64,000 bases of DNA, taken from positions 208,311-272,310 of the forward strand of contig JYOE01000021.1 in assembly GCA_000955875.1 (NCBI GenBank), given 5' to 3'. Shown here piece by piece: positions 1 to 8,105 of the stretch (position 1 is the first letter of the stretch; every line of letters begins with the position of its first letter). This DNA comes from Terrabacter sp. 28. Lineage in GTDB: Bacteria > Actinomycetota > Actinomycetes > Actinomycetales > Dermatophilaceae. Both the position numbers and the translations under genes were made by a program. A model generated the notes under the pieces. That model had not been told where the DNA came from, did no database searches, and saw only the letters and a program-made list of their open reading frames with translations.

Positions 1-28
1 CGCGAGATGGCCGGGACCGGCGGACCAG

Positions 29-101
29 AGCCCCAATAGGGAATCGAACCCTAGACCTTTTCCTTACCATGGAAACGCTCTGCCGACTGAGCTATTGGGG
101 C
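29..101 (-). tRNA. tRNA-Thr (anticodon GGT)
   Basis: The reverse strand folds as a complete 73-nt cloverleaf. It has a 7-bp acceptor stem (GCCCCAA with TTGGGGC), a D arm GCTC/GAGC, an anticodon stem TTTCC/GGAAA and a T arm TAGGG-TTCGATT-CCCTA. The seven-base anticodon loop ATGGTAA places GGT at positions 34-36, which reads the Thr codon ACC. No CCA is encoded; the discriminator base is T. Confidence 0.95.
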
Positions 102-264
102 ACGGCCGACGCTGTGGAACCGTCACGAGAACGGGCCCGCTTCGACCTGCTGTGCGACGGCGAGACTACACGGTCGCGGCCACGGATACGAAATCGGGCG
201 GTGCCCGTGCGCGGGACCTGCCCGCCCGACGCCGTCGGGGTGCTCGCGGCGCGCGCTCGCGGGG

Positions 265-1173
265 TCAGCCCTCGGCGTCGTGGTCGGCGAGCGCCTGCTG
301 CGCCGACTCCTCCTCCTGCTCGCGCCGATCGCGTACGCCGGTCGCCTCGTCGAGCTCGGCCGTGACCTTCTCGAGCCGGCCCCGGGCCGTCGCCAGCCGC
401 CGCTCGAGGTCGGCGATGCCCTCGGTCACCTCCTCGTGGCGGGCCGTCAGCACCGCCACCTGCCGGTCGGCGTTGCGCAGCTCGGACCGGGCCGTCTCGA
501 GCGCCGCCTGCAGCCGGGCCCGCGCCGCGGCTCGCTTGGCCCTGCGCCGCTCCTCGAGGTCGAAGGCATCGTCGCCCTCGTCGCCCTCGTCCCCCGCGCC
601 GTCCCCCGCGCCCCCGCGCAGCACCGACAGCGACGGCCGGCGGGTCCCGTCCTCGCCGCCGTCGGTCCCGAGCGCCACGACGTCCTCCACGTCGACCGAG
701 CCGAAGCCCGAGTAGCTGAGGGCGCGCACCAGCGAGCCGGTGAGCACCGAGGCCTCCGCGTCCTCGTCGGCGATGAGGGCGGTCAGGGTGTCGCGCACCT
801 CCTGCGCCACCCCGGCACCGAGCTTCTGACCGGCCTCGGCCGACGTCTCGGCGATGCGGTCGGCCAGGGCGTCGACGCGCCTCGACCGCTCCCGACCGAG
901 CAGGCGCAGCTGGTCGGCGTCGAGACTGCGCTGGGCCTCGCGGAGCAGCTCGGCGAACTCACGGAAGTCCTCGAGCTCGTCGGCGTGCTCGCGCACGAAG
1001 TGGTTGACCGCCCACGCTGCGACCGTCGGCTTGCGCAGGGCCCCGATCGAGGTGGCCAGCTCCTTGTCGCCGGCCTGCTTCGCCTCGGCCACCAGCTCGG
1101 ACCGCAGCGGCGTGAAGCGGGACGGCAGGGCGGCATACAGCTGCTCGACGGCGGCGCGCAGGTGCAGGATCAC
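265..1173 (-). CDS. coiled-coil protein of unknown function
   Basis: This 302-residue protein was not recognised as a named family. Residues 1-190 are predicted mostly helical and charged. An acidic Gly/Asp linker around 195-210 is followed by a long Arg/Glu/Ala-rich heptad region (about 212-290) typical of a coiled coil. No signal peptide or membrane segment is visible, so it is probably cytoplasmic. The GTG start at 1173 was chosen because GGGAGG lies at normal spacing upstream; reading further upstream gives Arg-rich sequence overlapping the divergent gene. It shares a 59-bp divergent promoter region with the MBL-fold gene. Confidence 0.75.
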   Translation of the reverse strand: MILHLRAAVEQLYAALPSRFTPLRSELVAEAKQAGDKELATSIGALRKPTVAAWAVNHFVREHADELEDFREFAELLREAQRSLDADQLRLLGRERSRRVDALADRIAETSAEAGQKLGAGVAQEVRDTLTALIADEDAEASVLTGSLVRALSYSGFGSVDVEDVVALGTDGGEDGTRRPSLSVLRGGAGDGAGDEGDEGDDAFDLEERRRAKRAAARARLQAALETARSELRNADRQVAVLTARHEEVTEGIADLERRLATARGRLEKVTAELDEATGVRDRREQEEESAQQALADHDAEG

Positions 1174-1232
1174 GCGTGCATCCTCCCGCAAACCCGCTGG
1201 TGCGGCGCGGCGCGGACGGGCAGGCTGGTCGC

Positions 1233-2054
1233 GTGATCTGGATCTGTGCGACCTGCGCCGTGGAGACCGACGACCTGACGCAGCCCCCACCCGAGTGCGA
1301 GGTGTGCGAGGACGACCGGCAGTGGGTGCCCGCCACGGGGCAGCGGTGGACGACCCTCGACGAGCTGCGCGAGGCCGGGACCCGCATCACCGTCGACCCC
1401 GTCGAGCCCGACCTGTGGGGGCTTCGTGCCGATCCCGAGGTCGGCATCGGCCAGCAGACGATGGTCGTGCGCACCCCCGAGGGCCTCCTGCTCTTCGACT
1501 GCGTCGGCTACGTCGACGACGCCGCCGTGGAGCTCGTGCAGTCGCTCGGTCCGACGCTGGCCGTGGCGGCGAGCCACCCCCACATGTACGGCGTGCAGAC
1601 GGAATGGGCCCGGGCCCTGGGCGGCGTGCCGGTGCTCGTCGCCGACCGCGACGCCGAGTGGGTGCGGCGCAAGGACCGGCTCGTCGAGCTCTACGACGAG
1701 TCCCGCGAGGTCGCACCCGGGCTGACCCTCCACCGCGTCGGTGGGCACTTCCGCGGCCAGGCCGTGGTCGAGTGGCAGGCCGGCGCGGAGGGGCGTGGCG
1801 TGCTGCTCGCGGGCGACGCCGTCTTCCCCAACCCGGACCGGAGGTCGGTCAGCTTCCTGCGCAGCTATCCCAATCGGATTCCCCTGTCGGGCAACGTGGT
1901 CCAGCGTGTCGCAGGTCAGCTCGAGGGGCTGCACTACGACCGGCTCTACAACAACTTCGGGGCCGTGGTGCCGCAGGACGCCAAGGCCGTGGTGCGGTTC
2001 TCGGCCGACCGGCACGCCGCGTGGACCCGCGGCGACTTCGACCACCTCACCTGA
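1233..2054 (+). CDS. MBL-fold metallo-hydrolase-like protein with N-terminal zinc ribbon
   Basis: This is a 273-residue soluble protein. The first 25 residues contain two CxxC pairs (C5/C8 and C22/C25), a probable rubredoxin-like zinc ribbon. The rest resembles metallo-beta-lactamase-fold hydrolases: a strand-rich start, a His-containing turn (SHPHMYG near residue 113), GGHFRG near 170 and LLAGDAVF near 190. The canonical HxHxDH motif is not intact, so the metal site may be unusual or lost. The GTG start at 1233 puts the first Cys pair at the extreme N terminus; no strong ribosome-binding site is seen. Substrate is unknown. It is divergent from the coiled-coil gene. Confidence 0.7.
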   Translation: MIWICATCAVETDDLTQPPPECEVCEDDRQWVPATGQRWTTLDELREAGTRITVDPVEPDLWGLRADPEVGIGQQTMVVRTPEGLLLFDCVGYVDDAAVELVQSLGPTLAVAASHPHMYGVQTEWARALGGVPVLVADRDAEWVRRKDRLVELYDESREVAPGLTLHRVGGHFRGQAVVEWQAGAEGRGVLLAGDAVFPNPDRRSVSFLRSYPNRIPLSGNVVQRVAGQLEGLHYDRLYNNFGAVVPQDAKAVVRFSADRHAAWTRGDFDHLT

Positions 2055-2071
2055 CGTCGCGGGAGGCCCCA

Positions 2072-2116
2072 CGGTCGGGCTACGCGGTCGGGCTACGCGG
2101 TCGGGCTACGCGGTCG
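2072..2116. repeat. 13-bp tandem repeat, about 3.3 copies
   Basis: The unit CGGTCGGGCTACG is repeated perfectly three times with a partial fourth. It lies between the convergent stop codons of the MBL-fold gene and the DUF2945 gene. It shows no dyad and is too short for a CRISPR; probably a slippage-prone intergenic minisatellite. Confidence 0.85.
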
Positions 2117-2138
2117 CCCGGCCGCAGCCGGCCTCCGG

Positions 2139-2342
2139 TCAGCCGGCCTCGAGCGTCGACTGCTTGTGCGCGGCCGGCGCGCCCGTCTTCTCGGACTCGA
2201 CGATCCAGTACGGGTCGTCCTCGCTCGCCTTGAACTTCTGCCCGTCGAACGTGAACTCCTTGACGCGCCGCTCGACCGCCGTGCCGGTCGTCCGGCCCTG
2301 CGAGGTGTTCCAGTGGACGGTGTCTCCCTTGCTGATCGCCAT
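2139..2342 (-). CDS. DUF2945 (hypervirulence-associated TUDOR-like) small protein
   Basis: This 67-residue protein has the pattern of the DUF2945/HVA1 TUDOR-like family. It opens with AISKGDTVHWNTSQG, followed by a Thr-Ala-Val strand, a KEFTFDGQKFKA hairpin and DDPYWIVESEKTG, ending with the family-typical Ala-His-Lys. Members are small beta-barrels whose molecular role is not well established. It is single-copy, monocistronic and convergent with the MBL-fold gene. No membrane segment or signal peptide is present. Confidence 0.8.
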   Translation of the reverse strand: MAISKGDTVHWNTSQGRTTGTAVERRVKEFTFDGQKFKASEDDPYWIVESEKTGAPAAHKQSTLEAG

Positions 2343-2452
2343 GGCCCGATCAGAACACGCGCGAGGGCGTCGTGCCAGAGCGAACGGGAGTGGGTAGGTG
2401 CTGAGGCGACGGCGTCGTCCGGCGCCGCCTGGAATCAGCTAGAGGAGAAGCG

Positions 2453-2767
2453 ATGAGCGACAACCCGCTGGACCCGGTGAGCGACGACCCGACGACCGAG
2501 GGGCCGGCTGACGGCGGAGCCGACACCACCAGCCATGACGGTGGTGCCGACGGCGGAGCCGACACCGCACTCGGATCAGACACCGAGTCCGACCTCGGTT
2601 CCGGCATGGGCTCGGACGCCGGCTCCACGGGCGAGGGCCCGGCGGACGGCGGCGCCGACACCGGCTCTCACGACGGCGGCGCCGACGGCGGGGCCGACAC
2701 CGAGGGACCCGCTGACGGCGGAGCCGACACGAGCAGCCACGACGGTGGTGCCGACGGCGGGGCCTGA
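2453..2767 (+). CDS. Asp/Gly-rich repeat peptide; candidate substrate of the adjacent JmjC oxygenase
   Basis: This 104-residue peptide has no Cys, Lys or Arg and only three His, one per repeat. After a 15-residue N-terminal segment (MSDNPLDPVSDDPTT) come three copies of a 23-residue unit beginning EGPADGGADT and continuing xSHDGGADGGADT, at residues 16-38, 61-83 and 84-104 (the last short by two). A Ser/Gly/Asp linker (39-60) separates copies 1 and 2. The strong site GAGGAG precedes the ATG. The stop codon shares one base with the start of the JmjC gene, so the two are translationally coupled. Copies differ mainly at synonymous positions, so protein sequence is under selection. A role as multi-core precursor or hydroxylation substrate is inference; an unmodified acidic metal-binding peptide is the alternative. 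Confidence 0.8.
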   Translation: MSDNPLDPVSDDPTTEGPADGGADTTSHDGGADGGADTALGSDTESDLGSGMGSDAGSTGEGPADGGADTGSHDGGADGGADTEGPADGGADTSSHDGGADGGA

Positions 2768-4017
2768 TGACTGCTGCCATGACGAGCCGGGTGTCCGCCG
2801 CACGGGGCGGGCACTCGGCTCTGCGGCGACTGGTCCCGGTCGACCCCGAGACCTTCGCCCGGGAGCACTGGTCGCGCCGCCCGCTCGTCACGACCTCTGC
2901 TGACCTGCCCGGCGGGCTCACCGACCTCTTCGACGAGGACGCGGTCGACGAGCTCGTGTCCCGCCGCGGCCTGCGCGCGCCCTTCCTCCGGGTCGCCCGC
3001 GACGGCCGCACCCTCGGCGACCGCGAGTTCACCCAGGGCGGCGGCGTCGGCGCGACGGTCGCCGACCAGGTCAGTGACGACAAGCTGCTGCGCCTCTTCG
3101 GCGACGGGTCGACCATCGTCCTGCAGGGCCTGCACCGCACGTGGGGGCCGCTCATCGACTTCACCCAGCTGCTCGCCGAGGAGCTCGGGCACCCGGTCCA
3201 GGCCAACGCGTACGTCACCCCGAGCCAGAGCACCGGCTTCAGCGACCACTACGACGTGCACGACGTCTTCGTGCTGCAGATGGCGGGCGAGAAGCGCTGG
3301 CGTCTGCGCGCTCCCGTGCACCCGTCACCGCTGCGCGACGAGCCGTGGACCGACCACCGCGCCGCCGTCGAGGAGGCCGGACGCGCCGAGCCGGAGCTCG
3401 AGTTCACCCTGCGTCCGGGCGACGTGCTCTACCTCCCCCGCGGCTGGATCCATTCGGCCACCGCCCTCGGCGGCGTGAGCACCCACCTGACGCTGGGGGT
3501 CCACGTGTGGACGCGACGTCACCTCGCCGACGAGCTGGTGCGGCTGGCCCTCGAGTCCGCGAGCCGCGACGAGCGGGTTCGCGCCTCCCTCGGCGTCACC
3601 CCGTCGGGCTTCGACCGCGACTCCCTCGGGGCGGACATCGACCTCGTGCGCGAGAGCCTCGTCCGAGAGCTCCAGACGCTCGACGCAGCAGCCGTGGTCG
3701 ACGCGCTCGAGTCACGAGTGCGCGGCGCCCAGCGACCGGCGCCGATCCAGCCCCTCGCCCAGCTGACCGCCGCCGACGCGCTCGAGCCGGGCACGTGCCT
3801 GCGGCTGCGCGCCCACGTCGACGCGCGCCTCGTCCCCGACGAGGACGGCTCGGTGACGCTGCGCAGCCGCCTCGGCGCCCGAGCGGTCGAGCCACACGAC
3901 GTCGGCACGTTCGTGGCGCTCGTGGGCGGCGGCGTGCTCCGGGCCGACATGGTCGGACTCGAGCTGGCCCGCCGGCTCATGCGCGAAGGACTCCTCGTCT
4001 CCGCCGACGACACCTGA
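2767..4017 (+). CDS. JmjC/cupin Fe(II)/2-oxoglutarate oxygenase (ROX/YcfD-like)
   Basis: This 416-residue enzyme has the architecture of bacterial ribosomal-oxygenase-type JmjC hydroxylases. The iron triad is visible as H161 and D163 in SDHYDVHDVFVLQ and H229 in PRGWIHSA. The segment GEKRWRLR follows the first metal motif as in YcfD and NO66/MINA53. Residues after about 250 form a helical dimerisation/winged-helix-like C-terminal part. Family enzymes hydroxylate Arg or His in protein substrates. Here the gene overlaps a His/Asp repeat peptide by one base, so that peptide rather than a ribosomal protein is a plausible substrate (inference). It is convergent with the metal-receptor gene, with a hairpin over both stops. 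Confidence 0.88.
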   Translation: MTAAMTSRVSAARGGHSALRRLVPVDPETFAREHWSRRPLVTTSADLPGGLTDLFDEDAVDELVSRRGLRAPFLRVARDGRTLGDREFTQGGGVGATVADQVSDDKLLRLFGDGSTIVLQGLHRTWGPLIDFTQLLAEELGHPVQANAYVTPSQSTGFSDHYDVHDVFVLQMAGEKRWRLRAPVHPSPLRDEPWTDHRAAVEEAGRAEPELEFTLRPGDVLYLPRGWIHSATALGGVSTHLTLGVHVWTRRHLADELVRLALESASRDERVRASLGVTPSGFDRDSLGADIDLVRESLVRELQTLDAAAVVDALESRVRGAQRPAPIQPLAQLTAADALEPGTCLRLRAHVDARLVPDEDGSVTLRSRLGARAVEPHDVGTFVALVGGGVLRADMVGLELARRLMREGLLVSADDT

Positions 4018-4042
4018 GCAACCAGGACTGGCCTCTCAGGTG
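4011..4042. terminator. bidirectional hairpin over convergent stops
   Basis: CACCTGAG (4011-4018) pairs perfectly with CTCAGGTG (4035-4042), and the intervening bases contain an inner CCAG/CTGG stem. The hairpin overlaps the stop codons of the JmjC gene and of the opposing metal-receptor gene, suggesting a shared terminator. No U tract is present. Confidence 0.6.
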
Positions 4043-4794
4043 GCGACGGCGGCCGCCAGGACGTCGCGTGCGCCGACGAGTGACGGACCGTACCACGTGA
4101 GCAGCCGGCCGCTGACGAGCGAGGTGCGCGCCGTCGTGAACGCCTCGGGACCGTCGTGCGCCGTGAACACGTAGGGCTCGTCGGGGAGCAGGACGGTGAC
4201 GCCGTCGCGGTCGAGCTCGGCCAGGTCGACGTGGGGGTAGCGCTCCCGTGAGTCGGCCAGCACGTTGCGCCAGCCCAGCCGGGCCACGACGTCGCCGGTG
4301 AAGGTGTCGCGACCGACGGCCATCCACGGGTCGCGCCAGATCGCCACCGCCACGTCGAGGGTCGTCTCGGGCACGGGTCCGTCCCACTCGCGTCGTGCGG
4401 CCGACAACCAGCCCGGCGTGCCGACGTCGAGCACGTCCACGAAGAGGCGCTCCAGCGAGTCGAGCGCCGCCGGCACCGTCTCGATGTCGGTCACCCACAC
4501 GGGAATGCCGTCAGCCCGCATCCTCCGGACGTCGAGCTCGCGGTTCTCCTCCTTGTTGGCGACGACGAGGTCGGGCTCCAGCGCTGCGATCGTCGCCCGG
4601 TCGGGGTTCTTGGTGCCCCGGACCCGTTGCACCTCGAGGTCGCGCGGGTGGGTGCACCAGTCGGTCGCCCCGACCAGCCGCTCCGGGCACGTCACCGCCA
4701 GAGCCTCCGTGATCGACGGGACCAGCGACACGAGGCGGCGGGGCGGCGTCGCGAACGACACGGCACACGCCAGGTCGTCGAGGAGCTCGCGCAC
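4036..4794 (-). CDS. helical-backbone metal receptor (BtuF-like cobalamin/metal-binding protein)
   Basis: This 252-residue protein matches the BtuF/FhuD-type periplasmic-binding fold. It has an N-terminal RLVSLVPSITEAL segment, a WCTHP turn, GTKNPDRATIAALEPDLVVANKEENR, a long central helix and a C-terminal lobe with VLLPDEPYVFTAHD. Unlike transporter-bound homologues it has no signal peptide or lipobox, and no permease or ATPase gene is adjacent. It starts 6 bp after the stop of the B12-dependent mutase IcmF on the same strand and so is almost certainly cotranscribed. A corrinoid or metal handling role for IcmF is a reasonable inference but unproven. Confidence 0.75.
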   Translation of the reverse strand: MRELLDDLACAVSFATPPRRLVSLVPSITEALAVTCPERLVGATDWCTHPRDLEVQRVRGTKNPDRATIAALEPDLVVANKEENRELDVRRMRADGIPVWVTDIETVPAALDSLERLFVDVLDVGTPGWLSAARREWDGPVPETTLDVAVAIWRDPWMAVGRDTFTGDVVARLGWRNVLADSRERYPHVDLAELDRDGVTVLLPDEPYVFTAHDGPEAFTTARTSLVSGRLLTWYGPSLVGARDVLAAAVAT

Positions 4795-4800
4795 GGTCCC

Positions 4801-7800
4801 TCAGACGTTGCGGCGGTACTGGCCGCCGACCTCGAAGAAGGCCTCGGTGACCTGCTGGAGCGAGCAGACCCGGGCCGCCCGCATGAGCACCTCGAAGACG
4901 TTGCCGCCCTCGATGGCGACCGCCTTGAGCGCCTCGAGCGCAGCCTTCGCCTCGACCTCGTGCTCCGCGCGGAACGCGCGGACCCGGGAGAGCTGGCTCT
5001 GCTTCTCGTCCTCGGTGCCGCGGGCCAGCACGACCTTGCGGGGCTCCTCCCCCTCGTGCGGGTTGCGGAAGGTGTTGACGCCGATGATCGGCAGGCTGCC
5101 GTCGTGCTTGCGGTGCTCGTAGAGCATCGACTCGTCCTGGATGCGGCCGCGCTGGTAGCCGGTCTCCATCGCGCCGAGCACGCCGCCGCGCTCGGTGATG
5201 CGGTCGAACTCCTTGAGCACCGCCGCTTCGACGAGGTCGGTGAGCTCGTCGATGACGAACGAGCCCTGCAGCGGGTTCTCGTTCATCGCGAGGCCCCACT
5301 CGCGGTTGATGATGAGCTGGATCGCGAGCGCCCGACGCACCGACTCCTCGGACGGCGTCGTGACGGCCTCGTCGAAAGCGTTGGTGTGCAAGGAGTTCGC
5401 GTTGTCGTAGATCGCGATGAGTGCCTGCAGCGTCGTGCGGATGTCGTTGAAGTCCATCTCCTGGGCGTGCAGGGAGCGGCCCGACGTCTGGACGTGGTAC
5501 TTGAGCTTCTGGCTGCGGTCGTTCGCGCCGTACTTCTCCTTCATCGCCACGGCCCAGATGCGGCGCGCGACGCGGCCGAGGACGGAGTACTCGGGATCCA
5601 TGCCGTTGCTGAAGAAGAAGCTGAGGTTGGGCGCGAAGTCGTCGATCTTCATGCCCCGCGCGAGGTAGCTCTCGACGTACGTGAAGCCGTTTGCGAGGGT
5701 GAACGCGAGCTGGCTGATGGGGTTCGCCCCGGCCTCGGCGATGTGGTAGCCCGAGATCGACACCGAGTAGAAGTTGCGGACCTTCCGCTCGATGAACCAC
5801 TCCTGGATGTCGGCCATCATCTTCAGGCTGAACTCGGTGCTGAAGATGCAGGTGTTCTGGCCCTGGTCCTCCTTGAGGATGTCGGCCTGCACCGTGCCGC
5901 GCACGTTCGCGAGGGCGTATGCCGTGAGCTCGGCACGCTCGTCGTCGCTCGGCTCGCGCCCCTCCCGCTCCCGGAACGCGTCGACCTGCTGGTCGATCGC
6001 GGTGTTGAGGAAGAAGGCGAGGATCGTCGGCGCGGGGCCGTTGATGGTCATCGAGACCGACGTCGTGGGCGAGACGAGGTCGAAGCCGTCGTAGAGCGCC
6101 TTCATGTCGTCGAGCGTCGCGATCGAGACTCCGGACGTGCCGACCTTGCCGTAGACGTCGGGTCGCGGGTCGGGGTCGCGGCCGTAGAGGGTCACCGAGT
6201 CGAAGGCCGTCGACAGGCGGGTGGCCGGCTGGCCCTCGGAGAGCAGCTTGAAGCGGCGGTTGGTGCGGAACGGGTCGCCCTCGCCGGCGAACATGCGGGC
6301 GGGGTCCTCGCCCTCGCGCTTGAAGGGGAAGACACCGGCGGTGAAGGGGTAGTAGCCGGGCAGGTTCTCGCGCCGCAGGAAGCTGACGAGCTCGCCGTGG
6401 TCGCGGTAGCGCGGGAGCGCGACTCGGGGGATCTTGTTGCCCGACAGCGACTCTCGCGTGAGGGCGTTGCGGATCTCCTTATCGCGGATGGTGACGACCT
6501 GCTCGTCGCCCGAGTAGGACTCGACGACCGACGGCCACGCAGCGAGCGCGTCGGACACCTCTGCGGGGACGGCCTCGCGGGCGCCGTCGAGCAGCTCCTC
6601 GACGCCGTCGGCGGGCGAGCCCGCGTCGGTGAGCTCGTCGCGCACCGACTCGAGGCGCTGCACGCGACTGGCCGCGGCGGCATACGTGCGGGTCTTGTCG
6701 TGGTAGCCGCGGACGGTGTCGCTGATCTCGGCGAGGTAGCGCACTCGGGCGGCGGGGACGATGGTCGCGATGCGCGTGGACTGCTTGGTCGTGACGTGGG
6801 GCAGCACACCCTCCTCGACCGGCATCCCCTTCTCGGAGAGGAGGGTCCGCAGCTGCTGGTAGAGCGCGGTGACGCCGTCGTCGTTGAAGGTGGCGGCGCT
6901 CGTGCCGAAGACGGGCATGTCGGCGGGGCTCTTGCCGAAGGCCTCGCGGTTGCGCACCATCTGGCGGCCGACGTCGCGCAGGGCGTCCTCGGCGCCGCGG
7001 CGCTCGAACTTGTTGATGGCGACGACGTCGGCCTGGTCGAGCATGTCGATCTTCTCGAGCTGGCTGCTCGCGCCGAACTCGGGCGTCATCACGTAGAGCG
7101 AGATGTCGGAGTAGCGCACGACCGCCGCGTCACCCTGGCCGATGCCGGGCGTCTCGAGGATGACGAGGTCGAAGCCCGCCGCGCGCACGACGTCGAGCAC
7201 GTCGTCGAGGTGCGCCGGCACCTGGGACTCGCCGCGGGTGGCGAGGCTGCGGAAGAAGACGCGGTCGCCGTCGAGCGAGCTCATGCGGATGCGGTCACCG
7301 AGCAGGGCGCCCCCACCGCGGGAGCGGGTGGGGTCGATGGCGAGCACCGCGACGCGCAGCTTGTCCTGCTGGTCGAGGCGCAGGCGGCGCACGATCTCGT
7401 CGGTGAGGCTCGACTTGCCGGAGCCGCCCGTGCCGGTGATGCCGAGCACCGGCACGCGTCGGCGGCCGGCTGCATCGCGGATGCCGGTGAGGATGGCCTC
7501 GTCGAGCTCACCCTCCTGCGCGCCGGTGATGGCGCGCGCCACGGCCGAGCGGTCGCCGGCGAGGAGCGCCTCGAGGGAGGGCGACCCGATCTCCCACGGG
7601 TCGAAGTCGCAGTCGGCGACGACGCGGTTGATCATGCCGGCGAGGCCGAGCCGCTGGCCGTCCTCGGGACTGAAGATCGTGACGCCCGACTCGCGCAGGC
7701 GCGCGATCTCGTCGGGCACGATGACGCCGCCACCGCCGCCGACGACGCGGATGTGGTCGGCGCCGTTCTCCTTGAGCAGCTGCACGAGGTACTCGAAGTA

Positions 7801-8043
7801 CTCGACGTGACCGCCCTGGTAGGAGCTGACGGCGACGCCCTGCACGTCCTCCTCGATCGCCGCGTCGACAACCTCCTGGACCGAGCGGTTGTGCCCCAGG
7901 TGGATCACCTCGGCGCCCTGCGTCTGCATGATGCGCCGCATGATGTTGATCGACGCGTCGTGCCCGTCGAAGAGGCTGCTCGCCGTGACGAGGCGGACGT
8001 GGTGAGACGGGTGGTGGAGATCGCGCTTCGCTGCGTCGGACAT
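4801..8043 (-). CDS. icmF: fused isobutyryl-CoA mutase IcmF (B12-dependent)
   Basis: This 1080-residue fusion interconverts isobutyryl-CoA and n-butyryl-CoA using adenosylcobalamin. The order fits IcmF: a B12-binding domain at residues about 15-145 with DGHDASI (H28 the lower cobalt ligand) and a GGGGG loop; a MeaI-type G-protein chaperone at about 195-400 with P-loop GTGGSGKS (204-211) and an NKFE base-recognition motif; then the large TIM-barrel mutase domain to the C terminus. Length agrees with known IcmF (about 1090). It is divergent from a MarR regulator. A promoter with TTGACG and TACTAT puts the predicted transcript start at the ATG itself, and no ribosome-binding site is seen, so translation is probably leaderless. 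Confidence 0.95.
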   Translation of the reverse strand: MSDAAKRDLHHPSHHVRLVTASSLFDGHDASINIMRRIMQTQGAEVIHLGHNRSVQEVVDAAIEEDVQGVAVSSYQGGHVEYFEYLVQLLKENGADHIRVVGGGGGVIVPDEIARLRESGVTIFSPEDGQRLGLAGMINRVVADCDFDPWEIGSPSLEALLAGDRSAVARAITGAQEGELDEAILTGIRDAAGRRRVPVLGITGTGGSGKSSLTDEIVRRLRLDQQDKLRVAVLAIDPTRSRGGGALLGDRIRMSSLDGDRVFFRSLATRGESQVPAHLDDVLDVVRAAGFDLVILETPGIGQGDAAVVRYSDISLYVMTPEFGASSQLEKIDMLDQADVVAINKFERRGAEDALRDVGRQMVRNREAFGKSPADMPVFGTSAATFNDDGVTALYQQLRTLLSEKGMPVEEGVLPHVTTKQSTRIATIVPAARVRYLAEISDTVRGYHDKTRTYAAAASRVQRLESVRDELTDAGSPADGVEELLDGAREAVPAEVSDALAAWPSVVESYSGDEQVVTIRDKEIRNALTRESLSGNKIPRVALPRYRDHGELVSFLRRENLPGYYPFTAGVFPFKREGEDPARMFAGEGDPFRTNRRFKLLSEGQPATRLSTAFDSVTLYGRDPDPRPDVYGKVGTSGVSIATLDDMKALYDGFDLVSPTTSVSMTINGPAPTILAFFLNTAIDQQVDAFREREGREPSDDERAELTAYALANVRGTVQADILKEDQGQNTCIFSTEFSLKMMADIQEWFIERKVRNFYSVSISGYHIAEAGANPISQLAFTLANGFTYVESYLARGMKIDDFAPNLSFFFSNGMDPEYSVLGRVARRIWAVAMKEKYGANDRSQKLKYHVQTSGRSLHAQEMDFNDIRTTLQALIAIYDNANSLHTNAFDEAVTTPSEESVRRALAIQLIINREWGLAMNENPLQGSFVIDELTDLVEAAVLKEFDRITERGGVLGAMETGYQRGRIQDESMLYEHRKHDGSLPIIGVNTFRNPHEGEEPRKVVLARGTEDEKQSQLSRVRAFRAEHEVEAKAALEALKAVAIEGGNVFEVLMRAARVCSLQQVTEAFFEVGGQYRRNV

Positions 8044-8050
8044 GACAAAA

Positions 8051-8080
8051 ATAGTAGGACTTCCTACTAATGGACGTCAA
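8051..8080 (-). promoter_or_regulatory. icmF promoter with overlapping MarR-type palindrome
   Basis: On the minus strand, TTGACG (8075-8080) and TACTAT (8051-8056) are separated by 18 bp. Seven bases follow the -10 before the icmF ATG (8043), consistent with a leaderless mRNA. A perfect inverted repeat TAGTAGGA-CT-TCCTACTA (8052-8069) covers the -10 and part of the spacer, so a bound regulator would block RNA polymerase. The adjacent MarR gene is the obvious candidate. Confidence 0.75.
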
Positions 8081-8105
8081 CGCGTCTGCGACCTACGATG
8101 GCGCC

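Noticed and set aside
2072..2116. Tandem repeats here, at 8681-8710 and at 42061-42093 as CRISPR arrays
   Set aside because: Units of 10-13 bp directly abut with no spacers, and no cas genes are present.
2453..2767. Repeat peptide as mere low-complexity noise
   Set aside because: A strong ribosome-binding site, one-base overlap with the next gene and a synonymous-biased divergence among the three repeats argue for a real, selected protein.
4627..8070. 1147-codon open frame on the plus strand
   Set aside because: It is exactly antisense to icmF, is rich in Arg, Val, His and Leu in the way reverse-complement high-GC frames are, and has no recognisable domain.
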